Of a stretch of 64,000 nucleotides of DNA, positions 17,082 through 24,065 are shown piece after piece; within the stretch, counting starts at the first letter, position 1; the number at the start of each line of letters is the position of its first letter. The notes under the pieces are model-generated. The model was not told where the DNA came from and did not search any database. It worked only from the letters and a program-made list of their open reading frames with translations. Origin of the DNA: an uncultured Prevotellaceae bacterium (lineage in GTDB: Bacteria; Bacteroidota; Bacteroidia; Bacteroidales; Bacteroidaceae); the NCBI GenBank assembly GCA_900318685.1, contig ONLL01000014.1:1-64000 (forward strand), read 5' to 3'. The translations under genes and the position numbers were made by a program.

Positions 17082-18092
17082 ATGGGATTAATAGAACAAA
17101 TCATTGCGCGTGCCAAGAGTAACAAGCAGCGCATCGTGCTCCCCGAAGCTGAGGAGGAGCGTACCCTGACGGCAGCCGACCGTGTGCTGGCCGACGACAT
17201 CGCCGACCTGATTCTCATCGGCAATCCTGAGAAAGTGCATGCTTTGGCCAAGGAGAAGGGACTGACCCACATCGACAAAGCCACACTGATCGACCCGCTG
17301 AACTATGAGCGGAGCGAAGAACTGGCACAGCTGCTCCAGAAACTGCGTGAGAAGAAAGGCATGACCATCGAGAAAGCCCGCGAGCTGGTGAAAGATCCGC
17401 TGTACCTCGGCTGTATGATCATCAAGACGGAAGGTGCCGACGGTCAGATCTCGGGAGCACTCTCCACCACAGGTGAGACCCTGCGCCCAGCCTTGCAGAT
17501 CATCAAATGTGCCCCTGGCATCACCTGTGTCAGCGGAGCGATGCTGATGATCACGAAGAAACCTGAGTACGGCGAGAATGGTGTGCTCGTGGTGGGTGAC
17601 GTCGCCGTGACTCCTATGCCTGATGCCGACCAGCTGAGCCAGATCGCAGTATGCACCGCTCAGACAGCTCGCAGCGTAGCCGGTTTCGCCGACCCGCGTG
17701 TCGCCATGCTGAGCTTCTCGACGAAAGGAAGTGCATCGCATGAGGTAGTCGACAAGGTGGTGGAGGCCACTCGTCTCGCCAAGGAGCTCGACCCCACGCT
17801 CAAAATTGACGGTGAGCTGCAGGCCGATGCTGCCCTTGTGCCGTCAGTAGGTAAGAAGAAGGCTCCGGGCAGCGAAATCGCCGGCAATGCCAACGTGCTC
17901 GTCTTCCCTTGTCTGGAGGTTGGTAACATCGCTTATAAGCTCGTCCAGCGTCTGGGCGATGCAGTGGCTGTAGGCCCCATTCTTCAGGGTATTGCTCGCC
18001 CGGTGAACGATCTCAGTCGTGGTTGCAGTGTGGATGACATCTATTATCTCGTCGCCATTACTGCCTGCCAGGCTATGGACGCCAAAAAATAA
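17082..18092 (+). CDS. pta: Phosphate acetyltransferase
   Basis: The 336-aa enzyme converts acetyl-CoA and phosphate to acetyl phosphate. It is the short form made only of the PTA_PTB domain, without the P-loop regulatory domain of the long enterobacterial form. Conserved blocks include IVLPEAEEERTLTAADRVL, ISGALSTTGETLRPALQ and KKKAPGSEIAGNANVLVFPC. It pairs with acetate kinase 543 bases downstream. Normally the two genes are adjacent, but here a repeat-bounded cassette separates them. Confidence 0.96.
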   Translation: MGLIEQIIARAKSNKQRIVLPEAEEERTLTAADRVLADDIADLILIGNPEKVHALAKEKGLTHIDKATLIDPLNYERSEELAQLLQKLREKKGMTIEKARELVKDPLYLGCMIIKTEGADGQISGALSTTGETLRPALQIIKCAPGITCVSGAMLMITKKPEYGENGVLVVGDVAVTPMPDADQLSQIAVCTAQTARSVAGFADPRVAMLSFSTKGSASHEVVDKVVEATRLAKELDPTLKIDGELQADAALVPSVGKKKAPGSEIAGNANVLVFPCLEVGNIAYKLVQRLGDAVAVGPILQGIARPVNDLSRGCSVDDIYYLVAITACQAMDAKK

Positions 18093-18111
18093 GAAATAGA
18101 AACAAGAATTT

Positions 18112-18615
18112 TGGACAGAAATTATTATAATTACTATAATTATTTCTTTCAATGACAAGGCAAGAGTATAAGAACATATATGATGTAGTGGGTGCCGCCC
18201 AAGAAGTGCATAAGACACTTGGACGTGGGCTGTCGGAACTTATCTATCAAGAAGCTTTTTCTATAGAGATGACTGAGCGTGGTATGGAATTTGAGCGTGA
18301 AAAGCAACTCAGACTTTACTACAAAACTCACTTAATGGAAAAGACTTATTACGCTGACTTCTACTATCAAGGGGTGTTGATAGAATTGAAAGCAGTTGAG
18401 AAGATTCTGCCAGAACATCGCTCACAGTTGTTTAATTATATGCGCATAACTCAACTGAACAGAGGGATTCTCTTGAACTTTTGCGAAAAGAGTCTTCGAG
18501 CAGAACGCTATCTGTATTTAGAAGATGAAGATAGGTTTGTCCTCCTTACGCAAAACAACTATAAAGGCTATATCATAGATTGAATAATTATCTTAATTAT
18601 AATAATTTCTGTCCA
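18112..18615. mobile_element. Inverted-repeat-bounded GxxExxY cassette between pta and ackA
   Basis: The left end 18112-18146 and right end 18582-18615 are inverted repeats. The outer 22 bases, beginning TGGACAGAAATTATTATAAT, are identical, and after two mismatches a shared ATAATTAT continues. Only the GxxExxY gene fits inside the 504 bp. No transposase is present and no flanking target duplication is obvious. I infer a non-autonomous mobile cassette inserted in the pta-ackA operon. Confidence 0.72.
18152..18583 (+). CDS. GxxExxY family protein (PD-(D/E)xK nuclease fold)
   Basis: This is a 143-aa protein. The name-giving motif GLSELIY is at about residue 27, followed by a nuclease-like core: YYADFYYQGVLIELKAVEKI supplies the Asp and the E-x-K, and RSQLFNYMRITQLNRGILLNF is a typical last block. 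Family members are common in Bacteroidota and cyanobacteria and their job is unknown; a DNA-processing or repair role is a guess from the fold. No promoter is seen, so it may be read from pta. It fills the inverted-repeat cassette, and its stop codon overlaps the right repeat. Base composition is more AT-rich than its neighbours, consistent with transfer. Confidence 0.88.
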   Translation: MTRQEYKNIYDVVGAAQEVHKTLGRGLSELIYQEAFSIEMTERGMEFEREKQLRLYYKTHLMEKTYYADFYYQGVLIELKAVEKILPEHRSQLFNYMRITQLNRGILLNFCEKSLRAERYLYLEDEDRFVLLTQNNYKGYIID

Positions 18616-18634
18616 TATTAAAAAAAGAATATAA

Positions 18635-19825
18635 ATGAAAATTTTAGTATTAAATTGTGGTTCGTCCAGCATCAAGTACGCACTGTACAACATGGACGAC
18701 AAGAGTGTGATGACCAGCGGCGGCGCCGAGCGTGTGGGACTCGAAGGGTCCTTCGTCAAGGTGAAGCTCTCCAACGGTGAGAAACGTCAGATCATGCACG
18801 ACATTCCTGAGCATACGGAAGGCGTGAAGTTCATCTTCTCGCTGCTCACCGATCCTGAGATTGGCGTGATCAAGAGCCTCGACGAGATCGATGCCGTAGG
18901 ACACCGCATGGTGCATGGAGGCGAGAAGTTCAACAAGTCAGTCATCCTCACCGACGAGGTGCTGAAGGAATTTGAGAAATGCTCCGACCTGGCTCCTCTG
19001 CATAATCCTGCCAACCTCAAGGGTGTGAACGCCGTGAAGGAGCTGATGCCTGGCCTGCCTCAGGTAGGCGTGTTCGACACCGCTTTCCATCAGACGATGC
19101 CCCCCAAGGCCTATATGTATGCCATCCCCTACGAGCTGTATGAGAAGTACGGCATCCGTCGCTACGGTTTCCACGGTACCTCCCACCGCTATGTCTCGCA
19201 GCGTGCATGCGAGTTCCTGGGCATCCCTGCCGAGGGCACTAAGATGGTGACCTGCCACGTGGGCAACGGAGGCTCGATTGCTGCTGTCGTTGATGGCAAG
19301 TGCATCGATACCTCGATGGGTCTGACGCCGCTGGAGGGACTCATGATGGGCACCCGTGCCGGTGATATCGATGGCGGCGCAGTGACGTTCATCGAGAAGA
19401 AGCTTGGCCTCGATGCCGACGGCATGAGCAACCTGCTGAACAAGAAGAGCGGCGTGGCCGGTCTGACAGGTGGCAGCAGCGATATGCGCGATGTGGAGAA
19501 CGCTGCCAATAACGGCGACGAGCGCGCCCGTCTGGCTCAGGACATGTATTTCTATCGCATCAAGAAGTACATCGGCGCCTATGCGGCAGCTATGGGCGGA
19601 CTCGACATCATCGTCTTCACTGCCGGCGTGGGTGAGAATCAGATCGGCATGCGCTCAGAGGTGTGCAAGGGTCTGGAGTTCCTCGGCGTGAAGTTCGACG
19701 AGCAGAAGAACAAGGTGCGTGGCGAGGAGGCTGTCATCTCGGCCGACGACTCAAGAGTGAAGGTCCTGGTCATTCCTACCAATGAGGAACTGATGATCGC
19801 AACCGACACGATGAATCTTCTTTGA
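18635..19825 (+). CDS. ackA: Acetate kinase
   Basis: The 396-aa cytoplasmic enzyme makes ATP and acetate from acetyl phosphate. It begins with the family signature MKILVLNCGSSSIKYALYN and has GFHGTSHRYVS, CHVGNGGSIAAV and the C-terminal FTAGVGEN and VIPTNEELMIATDT. No TAnnTTTG box is visible just upstream, so transcription probably comes from the pta promoter through the inserted cassette. A strong hairpin follows at 19856-19904. Confidence 0.97.
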   Translation: MKILVLNCGSSSIKYALYNMDDKSVMTSGGAERVGLEGSFVKVKLSNGEKRQIMHDIPEHTEGVKFIFSLLTDPEIGVIKSLDEIDAVGHRMVHGGEKFNKSVILTDEVLKEFEKCSDLAPLHNPANLKGVNAVKELMPGLPQVGVFDTAFHQTMPPKAYMYAIPYELYEKYGIRRYGFHGTSHRYVSQRACEFLGIPAEGTKMVTCHVGNGGSIAAVVDGKCIDTSMGLTPLEGLMMGTRAGDIDGGAVTFIEKKLGLDADGMSNLLNKKSGVAGLTGGSSDMRDVENAANNGDERARLAQDMYFYRIKKYIGAYAAAMGGLDIIVFTAGVGENQIGMRSEVCKGLEFLGVKFDEQKNKVRGEEAVISADDSRVKVLVIPTNEELMIATDTMNLL

Positions 19826-19844
19826 AAGAAAAACGGCGAAAATC

Positions 19845-19904
19845 TTTGCTAATTGAAAAAAAATGCCTATCTTTGCCACCAAAATGGCAGATATAGGCAT
19901 TTTT
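19845..19904 (+). terminator. ackA terminator hairpin that also holds a promoter
   Basis: AAAAATGCCTAT...TTGCCA pairs with TGGCA...ATAGGCATTTTT, an A-flanked, T-tailed stem able to stop transcription both ways. The left arm contains TATCTTTG (19868-19875) with TTTG at 19845-19848, 19 bases upstream. That is a good promoter for the lipoprotein genes that follow. Confidence 0.8.
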
Positions 19905-19909
19905 ACATA

Positions 19910-19945
19910 GGAGCAATGCCGAAAATCCTGTAAAGAGTAGGCGCA
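19910..19945 (+). repeat. Duplicated leader motif, copy 1
   Basis: This block contains GCCGAAAATCCTGTAAAGAG and lies just before the first small lipoprotein gene. It is repeated with almost no change at 20270-20305. Confidence 0.85.
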
Positions 19946-19964
19946 CACTAAAAACCAGTACGTG

Positions 19965-20258
19965 ATGAAAAAACTTTTATTCGCTGCACTGACAGCACTA
20001 GTGATGAGCCTGAGCTTTACCGCTTGCGGCGGCGACCATGAGAAAGCCGGCAAGGCCCTCGAGGAGTTCAAGGCCATTATCGAGAAGATGGAGGCTTACA
20101 ACGACGAGGATGCCGACATTGAGAGCCTACTTTCCATCCAGAAGGAACTGTCGGAATGGACCGAGAAGTATGGTGACCTCAGCGAGTCAGACTTCACCAG
20201 CGAGCAGAAGGCTGAGTTCGACAAGCTCGAGGAGCGCATGGATGCCCTCAACCAATAG
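19965..20258 (+). CDS. Small lipoprotein, paralogue 1 of 3
   Basis: This 97-aa protein has a lipoprotein signal (MKKLLFAALTALVMSLSFTAC) followed by a charged helical stretch (HEKAGKALEEFKAIIEKME, and so on). I do not recognise a named family. The GTG three bases earlier is less likely than ATG 19965. It shares its signal peptide style and helical character with the two genes that follow, so the three look like diverged tandem duplicates. Its leader contains the repeated motif 19910-19945. Confidence 0.75.
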   Translation: MKKLLFAALTALVMSLSFTACGGDHEKAGKALEEFKAIIEKMEAYNDEDADIESLLSIQKELSEWTEKYGDLSESDFTSEQKAEFDKLEERMDALNQ

Positions 20259-20269
20259 TGACTGACCAA

Positions 20270-20305
20270 GGAGCAAAGCCGAAAATCCTGTAAAGAGTAG
20301 GCACA
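20270..20305 (+). repeat. Duplicated leader motif, copy 2
   Basis: This copy lies 360 bases after copy 1, in the gap before the second lipoprotein gene. It differs by about one base over the 34-base core, although the flanking paralogous genes have diverged strongly. Confidence 0.85.
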
Positions 20306-20325
20306 GACCAAAACTATATTTTAAT

Positions 20326-20712
20326 ATGAGAAAAACGATTTTCGCTGTTCTCACAGCGTTTGTGATGAGTCTTGCATTCGTGGCTTGTTCCAGCTCTCCT
20401 GAGGACAAGATCGTCAGCACGATGGAGGATATGGTAAGCTATATCAAGGGATTCCATATCAAGTCGGCCGATGACCTGAACAAGCTGACCGACAAGATTG
20501 CCACCTTCAAGAAAGAGACTGAGAGTGCTATTGAGGAGCTCACTTCAGGCAAGTCGCCCGAAGAACTGATGAAGCTCGCCGAACAGATGGAAGACCTGGA
20601 GAAGAAGATGACCAAGCTGACCGCCGACCTCGAGAAGGAGGGCGAGCGCCTGGAGAAGGAAGCCAAGGATGCCGGTCTGGACCTTGACAAGCTCGATGAT
20701 CTGTTTGATTAA
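20326..20712 (+). CDS. Small lipoprotein, paralogue 2 of 3
   Basis: This 128-aa protein has the signal MRKTIFAVLTAFVMSLAFVAC and then an almost wholly helical, Lys/Glu-rich body. The segment HIKSADDLNKLTDKIATFKKE aligns with HIKSADDLTALQKKLEGAKDQ of the third paralogue, and both end in a DLDKLDDLF/DIDALGDIF motif. It is probably anchored in a membrane facing the periplasm. Function unknown. It is 67 bases after the first paralogue and is likely co-transcribed from 19845-19875. Confidence 0.78.
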   Translation: MRKTIFAVLTAFVMSLAFVACSSSPEDKIVSTMEDMVSYIKGFHIKSADDLNKLTDKIATFKKETESAIEELTSGKSPEELMKLAEQMEDLEKKMTKLTADLEKEGERLEKEAKDAGLDLDKLDDLFD

Positions 20713-20733
20713 TTTAAAAAATAACAAAAGCAC

Positions 20734-21228
20734 ATGAAAAAAGTATTGTATTCTGTTCTGGCAGTGATGGTCATGAGCCTCTGCCTTGTTTCCTGCAAAG
20801 ACAGCAAGGCTCCAGCCGACAAGGAAAATGCTGAGGCTGCCGCCGAAGAGCAAGTAGAAGAGAAAGCCGCTGAGAAGGCTGCGATTGTCGTCGACGAGAA
20901 TGCCAGCCCCGTTGAAAAGATGGTGGGCATCATGAGCGGCGTGGTGAATATCCTGAAGGACACCCACATCAAGTCGGCCGACGACCTCACGGCACTCCAG
21001 AAGAAGCTCGAGGGCGCCAAGGATCAGTTTGAGGCAGCTACCACTGACCTCGCTACTTTCTTCTCCAGTGTCACAGCGGAGAATGCTGAGAAGATCGAGG
21101 CCACGATGGCCGACATTGAGCAGCGCATGGATCAACTTGAGAAAGAGGGCGAAGCCGAGGCCGATCGTCTGAAGAAGGAGGCTGAGGCTCTTGGTCTGGA
21201 TATCGACGCGCTCGGCGACATCTTCTAA
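20734..21228 (+). CDS. Small lipoprotein, paralogue 3 of 3
   Basis: This 164-aa protein has the signal MKKVLYSVLAVMVMSLCLVSC, then an Ala/Glu-rich low-complexity linker (residues about 25-55) and the shared helical domain (TVTAENAEKIEATMADIEQR). The longer linker distinguishes it from paralogue 2. It lacks the repeated leader found before the other two, and only 21 bases separate it from paralogue 2. Function unknown. Confidence 0.78.
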   Translation: MKKVLYSVLAVMVMSLCLVSCKDSKAPADKENAEAAAEEQVEEKAAEKAAIVVDENASPVEKMVGIMSGVVNILKDTHIKSADDLTALQKKLEGAKDQFEAATTDLATFFSSVTAENAEKIEATMADIEQRMDQLEKEGEAEADRLKKEAEALGLDIDALGDIF

Positions 21229-21268
21229 GCATTATCCAGCAGCATTTTCGCGGCAACGGCCCGAACTG

Positions 21269-21367
21269 CTCATGGGATAAATACAGGCATTCTGAGAGAT
21301 TTCAAGCGTTTTTGATACCCTCAGAATGCCTGTTAAATGTCAATAGTCAATAGTCAATAGTAAGCAG
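21269..21367 (+). repeat. Left inverted repeat of the 2.07-kb module
   Basis: It starts CTCATGGGATAAATACAGGC, contains a hairpin with a perfect 14-bp stem (ACAGGCATTCTGAG), and ends with three GTCAATA heptamers (21339-21359). The hairpin may terminate transcription of the lipoprotein operon. Confidence 0.92.
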
Positions 21368-21372
21368 TGGGC

Positions 21373-21489
21373 TCACATCGGGCCCAGGCCCATGCAGCTC
21401 GTGGTGGTGAGCGCGGTGATGGCAGCCGTGATCATGGCCGACACGATCTGCCAGATCCTCATCCATGCCTCCCTGGATAGCTTCTTCAT
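21373..21489 (-). CDS. Smalltalk-type small protein
   Basis: A 38-aa reading frame begins MKKLSREAWMRIWQIVSAM and continues through a Thr/Ala-rich hydrophobic stretch to TTTSCMGLGPM. It matches my knowledge of the Bacteroidota smalltalk proteins: about 30-40 aa, MKK start, one hydrophobic segment and a TTTSC end, usually encoded beside HU-like and amidase genes. Function is unknown. A strong AGGAGG (21499-21504, minus strand) precedes the ATG, which is rare in this phylum and supports translation. It lies downstream of the HU-like gene. The amidase often found in such loci is absent. Confidence 0.8.
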   Translation of the reverse strand: MKKLSREAWMRIWQIVSAMITAAITALTTTSCMGLGPM

Positions 21490-21513
21490 CCTTTAAGTCC
21501 TCCTTTCATTTAT

Positions 21514-21673
21514 GAATTTAGAATTTAGAATTTAGATTTTAGAAGTATCGCCTTCGGCGAGTAGGATTTAAGATGTAAGAATTTTGATTTTAGAAGCATC
21601 GCCTTCTCTGAACTCCTACTTCATACTCGCCCAAAGGGCGACACATCTAAACTCTAAATTCTTAACTCTTAAT
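21514..21673. repeat. Two heptamer tracts with hairpins between smalltalk and HU genes
   Basis: Bases 21514-21541 are GAATTTA-type heptamers and 21646-21673 are TCTAAAC/TCTTAAC-type. Between them lie two copies of an AGAAGYATCGCCTTC block and a GCCCAAAGGGC hairpin. Confidence 0.8.
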
Positions 21674-21677
21674 TCCC

Positions 21678-22262
21678 TTAGGGTCTCGGCTCGTCGTCGC
21701 CACTACCACTGCCGTCTCCGGGATTGGCCTGGGCATAGGCGAAGTCCTGGACAGGGGTGAAGGTTCGGTTGCGGCGCACCACCTTCTCCACGCCGTCGAC
21801 GGTCTCCTTGACAGCGGTCGACTCCACCACGCTGTCGAGACGCAGGGCGCACTTCTTCTTCAGCTCCTTGAAGGTGATGTCGCGCAGATCCTCACCCTCG
21901 GGATAGAAGCGGATGTGGATGCCCTCTACCAGGCCGGCAGCACCCATGGCCTGAGCGTCCTCCAGGGTGGCAGCACCTCCGGGCACGTTCTGCACGGTGG
22001 GGCGGAAGGTGCCCAGGCCGTCGAGCTTCACGGGCACTCCCTGCGACAGCAGCTCGATCATGCACTGTGCGAGCTGTCCCAGCACGAGGCGCAGGGTGTT
22101 CTCGTCGACCAGCGATGCATGGCCGCTGATGTGCTTTGCCAGACCGTAGGTCGAGAGGGTCTGACGGTTGGCCGCCTCGGCGAAATAGTGACCGAAGGTC
22201 TTGCTGAGGGCGTTCTTGTTCTGGCGGATGTTAATAGCCATCACGATTTGATTACTTGGCAT
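21678..22262 (-). CDS. HU/IHF-like DNA-binding protein with acidic tail
   Basis: The 194-aa protein has an IHF-like fold region: helices (KNALSKTFGHYFAEAANRQTLSTYGLAKHISGH), then VKLDGLGTFRPTV, the typical HU strand, and a later IHIRFYPEGEDLRDITF segment. The C-terminus is a disordered Gly/Ser/Asp tail ending GDDEPRP. Family members bind DNA and are abundant beside smalltalk genes in Bacteroidota. The open frame runs up to 22382, but AAAGGAGA just before ATG 22262 favours MPSNQIVMAINIR as the start. A -7 box at 22449-22456 lies about 190 bases upstream. It resembles the truncated protein at the window start. Confidence 0.82.
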   Translation of the reverse strand: MPSNQIVMAINIRQNKNALSKTFGHYFAEAANRQTLSTYGLAKHISGHASLVDENTLRLVLGQLAQCMIELLSQGVPVKLDGLGTFRPTVQNVPGGAATLEDAQAMGAAGLVEGIHIRFYPEGEDLRDITFKELKKKCALRLDSVVESTAVKETVDGVEKVVRRNRTFTPVQDFAYAQANPGDGSGSGDDEPRP

Positions 22263-22781
22263 TTCTCTTGTTCTCCTTTCTTTGTTAATTAATGTTAAGC
22301 ATAGTTCCTGTTTACTCTGAGCGAAAGTTCTAGTTACTCGGCATGTTAGTCGCACTTTCTCGGTAGGTTTTGGAGTGGCCATCTCCGTGCCTTGTGAGCA
22401 TCAGGATTCATTTTCTGTGCAATCATCGCTGCAACTTGTTTGCGTCGGCAAAGGTACTGCCTTTTCTGAATATCGACCCTGATTTTGCAAGTTAAAAAAG
22501 CTTAAGATTTTTGCATTCTCGCTCACATAAGAGAGGGCCTGCCCGTGCTTCGACGTGCAGCAATGGCTGAGAGGAGAAAATTATTTGACATCATTTATTG
22601 ACTATTGACTATTGACTATTGACATTTAAGGTGGCATACTGACGTTATATTAATATATATTATATATAATATATATTAATATAAAAGTTGTCATAGGTCG
22701 TTGAAGAGAAAAATGCATCAAAAATGGCGGTTAAATGTCAATAGTAAATAGTCAATAGTAAGGAAGAAAGGAACAAGCAAA
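22263..22781. other. Central intergenic region of the module
   Basis: This 519-base gap separates the outward-facing genes. It holds a minus-strand TACCTTTG at 22449-22456, a long HU leader, heptamer tracts at 22598-22625 (TTGACTA) and 22737-22764 (GTCAATA), and between them the 40-bp palindrome. No TAnnTTTG box is seen for the rightward gene. Confidence 0.7.
22645..22684. repeat. Perfect 40-bp AT palindrome
   Basis: The sequence is only A and T and equals its own reverse complement over all 40 bases (20-base arms). TGAC and GTCA flank it. It has no T-tailed terminator form and could be a protein-binding or cruciform site. Confidence 0.92.
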
Positions 22782-23243
22782 ATGGAAGTTAACGAACAGA
22801 AAACCAAGACGTTGAAGGGCTCGATGAAGTTCTTCAAGGACGACCGCCTGGAGTTCACGCCCTACGGGCAGGGAGAGCCTATGTATGCCGAGATCAGGAA
22901 GGCCGGCGATGGCTCGCTCATGAGGACTACAGGCGAGAAGCGGCAAAGTCTGGTGGCATGGCTGAAGGTGGATGCCAACGCTGCCGACCCCGCCGCCGAC
23001 CTGCGCGACCAGCTCGAAAAAGTGCTGAAAGGCCTGCCGGAATCCCAGCGGAAGCCTCGTCTGAGGGGCCGTTTCCTGAAGAATTCGGACGAGCTGAAAG
23101 TGCGTCTAGATGAGCGCGACGGCACGATAAGCGTGCTGATGACGCTGGATGTGAGAAGTAAAAATTATGTACAAAGATTTAATACGGTGCACAGCCGTGC
23201 AAAGGACAACAGGATGAATGTGGCTTTCAAGTCAGTCAGCTGA
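22782..23243 (+). CDS. Unknown 153-aa protein of the inverted-repeat module
   Basis: The 153-aa protein is charged and has no signal peptide or membrane segment. It begins MEVNEQKTKTLKGSMKFFKD and contains LEFTPYGQGEP and an AADPAADLRDQLEKVLKGLP stretch. I do not recognise a characterised family; it has the look of small Bacteroidota proteins found near HU-like genes, possibly nucleic-acid binding given its basic C-terminus. AAGAAAGGAAC precedes the ATG. Its stop codon (23241-23243) abuts the right inverted repeat exactly, mirroring the leftward side of the module. Confidence 0.65.
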   Translation: MEVNEQKTKTLKGSMKFFKDDRLEFTPYGQGEPMYAEIRKAGDGSLMRTTGEKRQSLVAWLKVDANAADPAADLRDQLEKVLKGLPESQRKPRLRGRFLKNSDELKVRLDERDGTISVLMTLDVRSKNYVQRFNTVHSRAKDNRMNVAFKSVS

Positions 23244-23337
23244 CTGCTTACTATATTGACTATTGACATTTAACTGGCATTCTGAGGGTATCAAAAACGC
23301 TTGAAATCTCTCAGAATGCCTGTATTTATCCCATGAG
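23244..23337 (-). repeat. Right inverted repeat of the 2.07-kb module
   Basis: This is the reverse complement of 21269-21367 with one mismatch after 62 identical bases and a shorter heptamer tract. It ends ATCCCATGAG and carries the same hairpin. Confidence 0.92.
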
Positions 23338-23355
23338 TCGGCTATTAGCGTTTTG

Positions 23356-23820
23356 TCAGATGTTGATGCCGTAGCTCTGCTTCACTTCGCTCATAACGAA
23401 GGTGCTCTCGATGGAGGCGACGGTGTCGATGTCGCCAAGTTTGGTGAGCACGAACTCCTGATATTGCTTCATATCGCGCGTGCGTACATTTAATAGATAG
23501 TCGTAGGCACCGCTGATGTTGTAGCAGGCCGTCACCTCGGGTATGCGCTGGATGCGGCGCACGAAGCTGTCGGCTATCTCATGGTTGATCTGTTTCAGCT
23601 TCACCATGCAGAACACGAGCATCCCCTGTCCCATCTTCTCTGGGTCGAGCACCGCCACGTATTTCTTGATGTATCCTCTGCGCTCCAGCCGTTTCTGACG
23701 CTCAAAGACGGGTGTAGGGGTCAGATGAACGGCATCGGCAAGCTCTTTTGTGGTCAGTTTTGCGTTTTTTTGCAGCGTCCGGAGTATCTGCAGATCGGTC
23801 TCATCGAGTATTTCAGCCAT
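23356..23820 (-). CDS. Lrp/AsnC family regulator
   Basis: The 154-aa protein has an N-terminal HTH (DLQILRTLQKNAKLTTKELADAVHLTPTPVFERQKRLERRGYIKKY) and a C-terminal RAM ligand-binding domain (VKLKQINHEIADSFVRRI, GAYDYLLNVRTRDMKQYQEF). Such regulators sense amino acids as dimers or octamers. It is divergent from metY, and its promoter lies beside that of metY, so it may control metY and itself, perhaps in response to methionine or another amino acid. That link is inferred. Confidence 0.92.
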   Translation of the reverse strand: MAEILDETDLQILRTLQKNAKLTTKELADAVHLTPTPVFERQKRLERRGYIKKYVAVLDPEKMGQGMLVFCMVKLKQINHEIADSFVRRIQRIPEVTACYNISGAYDYLLNVRTRDMKQYQEFVLTKLGDIDTVASIESTFVMSEVKQSYGINI

Positions 23821-23891
23821 CTTTTTGGTGTTTTATTCTGTTGCAAGGGCTTTTGGGAGCCCGTTTTGGAATGATTCTTCTGTTGACGGTG

Positions 23892-23958
23892 CAAAAGTAG
23901 TGAAATCTTCTGAATTATGCAAGAAATTTGGCGGATATTTCTAAACTTCGTACCTTTG
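23892..23958. promoter_or_regulatory. Divergent lrp and metY promoters
   Basis: Minus strand: CTTG at 23920-23923, 20-base spacer, TACTTTTG at 23892-23899. Plus strand: TTTG at 23927-23930, 20-base spacer, TACCTTTG at 23951-23958. The two upstream boxes are only three bases apart, so one bound protein could affect both. Confidence 0.85.
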
Positions 23959-23971
23959 CAGCGGCAATTAA

Positions 23972-24027
23972 GTGAAGAGTGAAGAATGAAGAGTGAAGAA
24001 TGTAGAGTGAAGAATGAAGAGTGAAGA
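23972..24027 (+). repeat. Heptamer array in the metY leader
   Basis: Eight tandem heptamers of the form RTGAAGA (one ATGTAGA) lie between the metY promoter and its ATG. The array is also readable as four 14-mers. Confidence 0.95.
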
Positions 24028-24065
24028 ATGAAAACATTATTAATTAATAAATAAAGGACAAGATT

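Larger units (their letters stand above)
21269..23337. mobile_element. 2.07-kb module bounded by long inverted repeats (HU, smalltalk, 153-aa protein)
   Basis: The left end 21269-21367 and right end 23244-23337 are inverted copies, identical over the outer 62 bases and nearly so over the next 30. Each copy contains its own hairpin (CAGGCATTCTGAG/CTCAGAATGCC) and a GTCAATA heptamer tract at its inner edge. The enclosed genes point outward from a central palindrome, and their stop codons lie 1-6 bases from the inner repeat ends. No transposase or recombinase is present. This could be a non-autonomous mobile unit or an invertible segment. Confidence 0.75.

Noticed and set aside
21269-23337. Classical insertion sequence
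   Set aside because: No transposase-like frame lies inside and no target duplication is clear, so only an inverted-repeat module is claimed.
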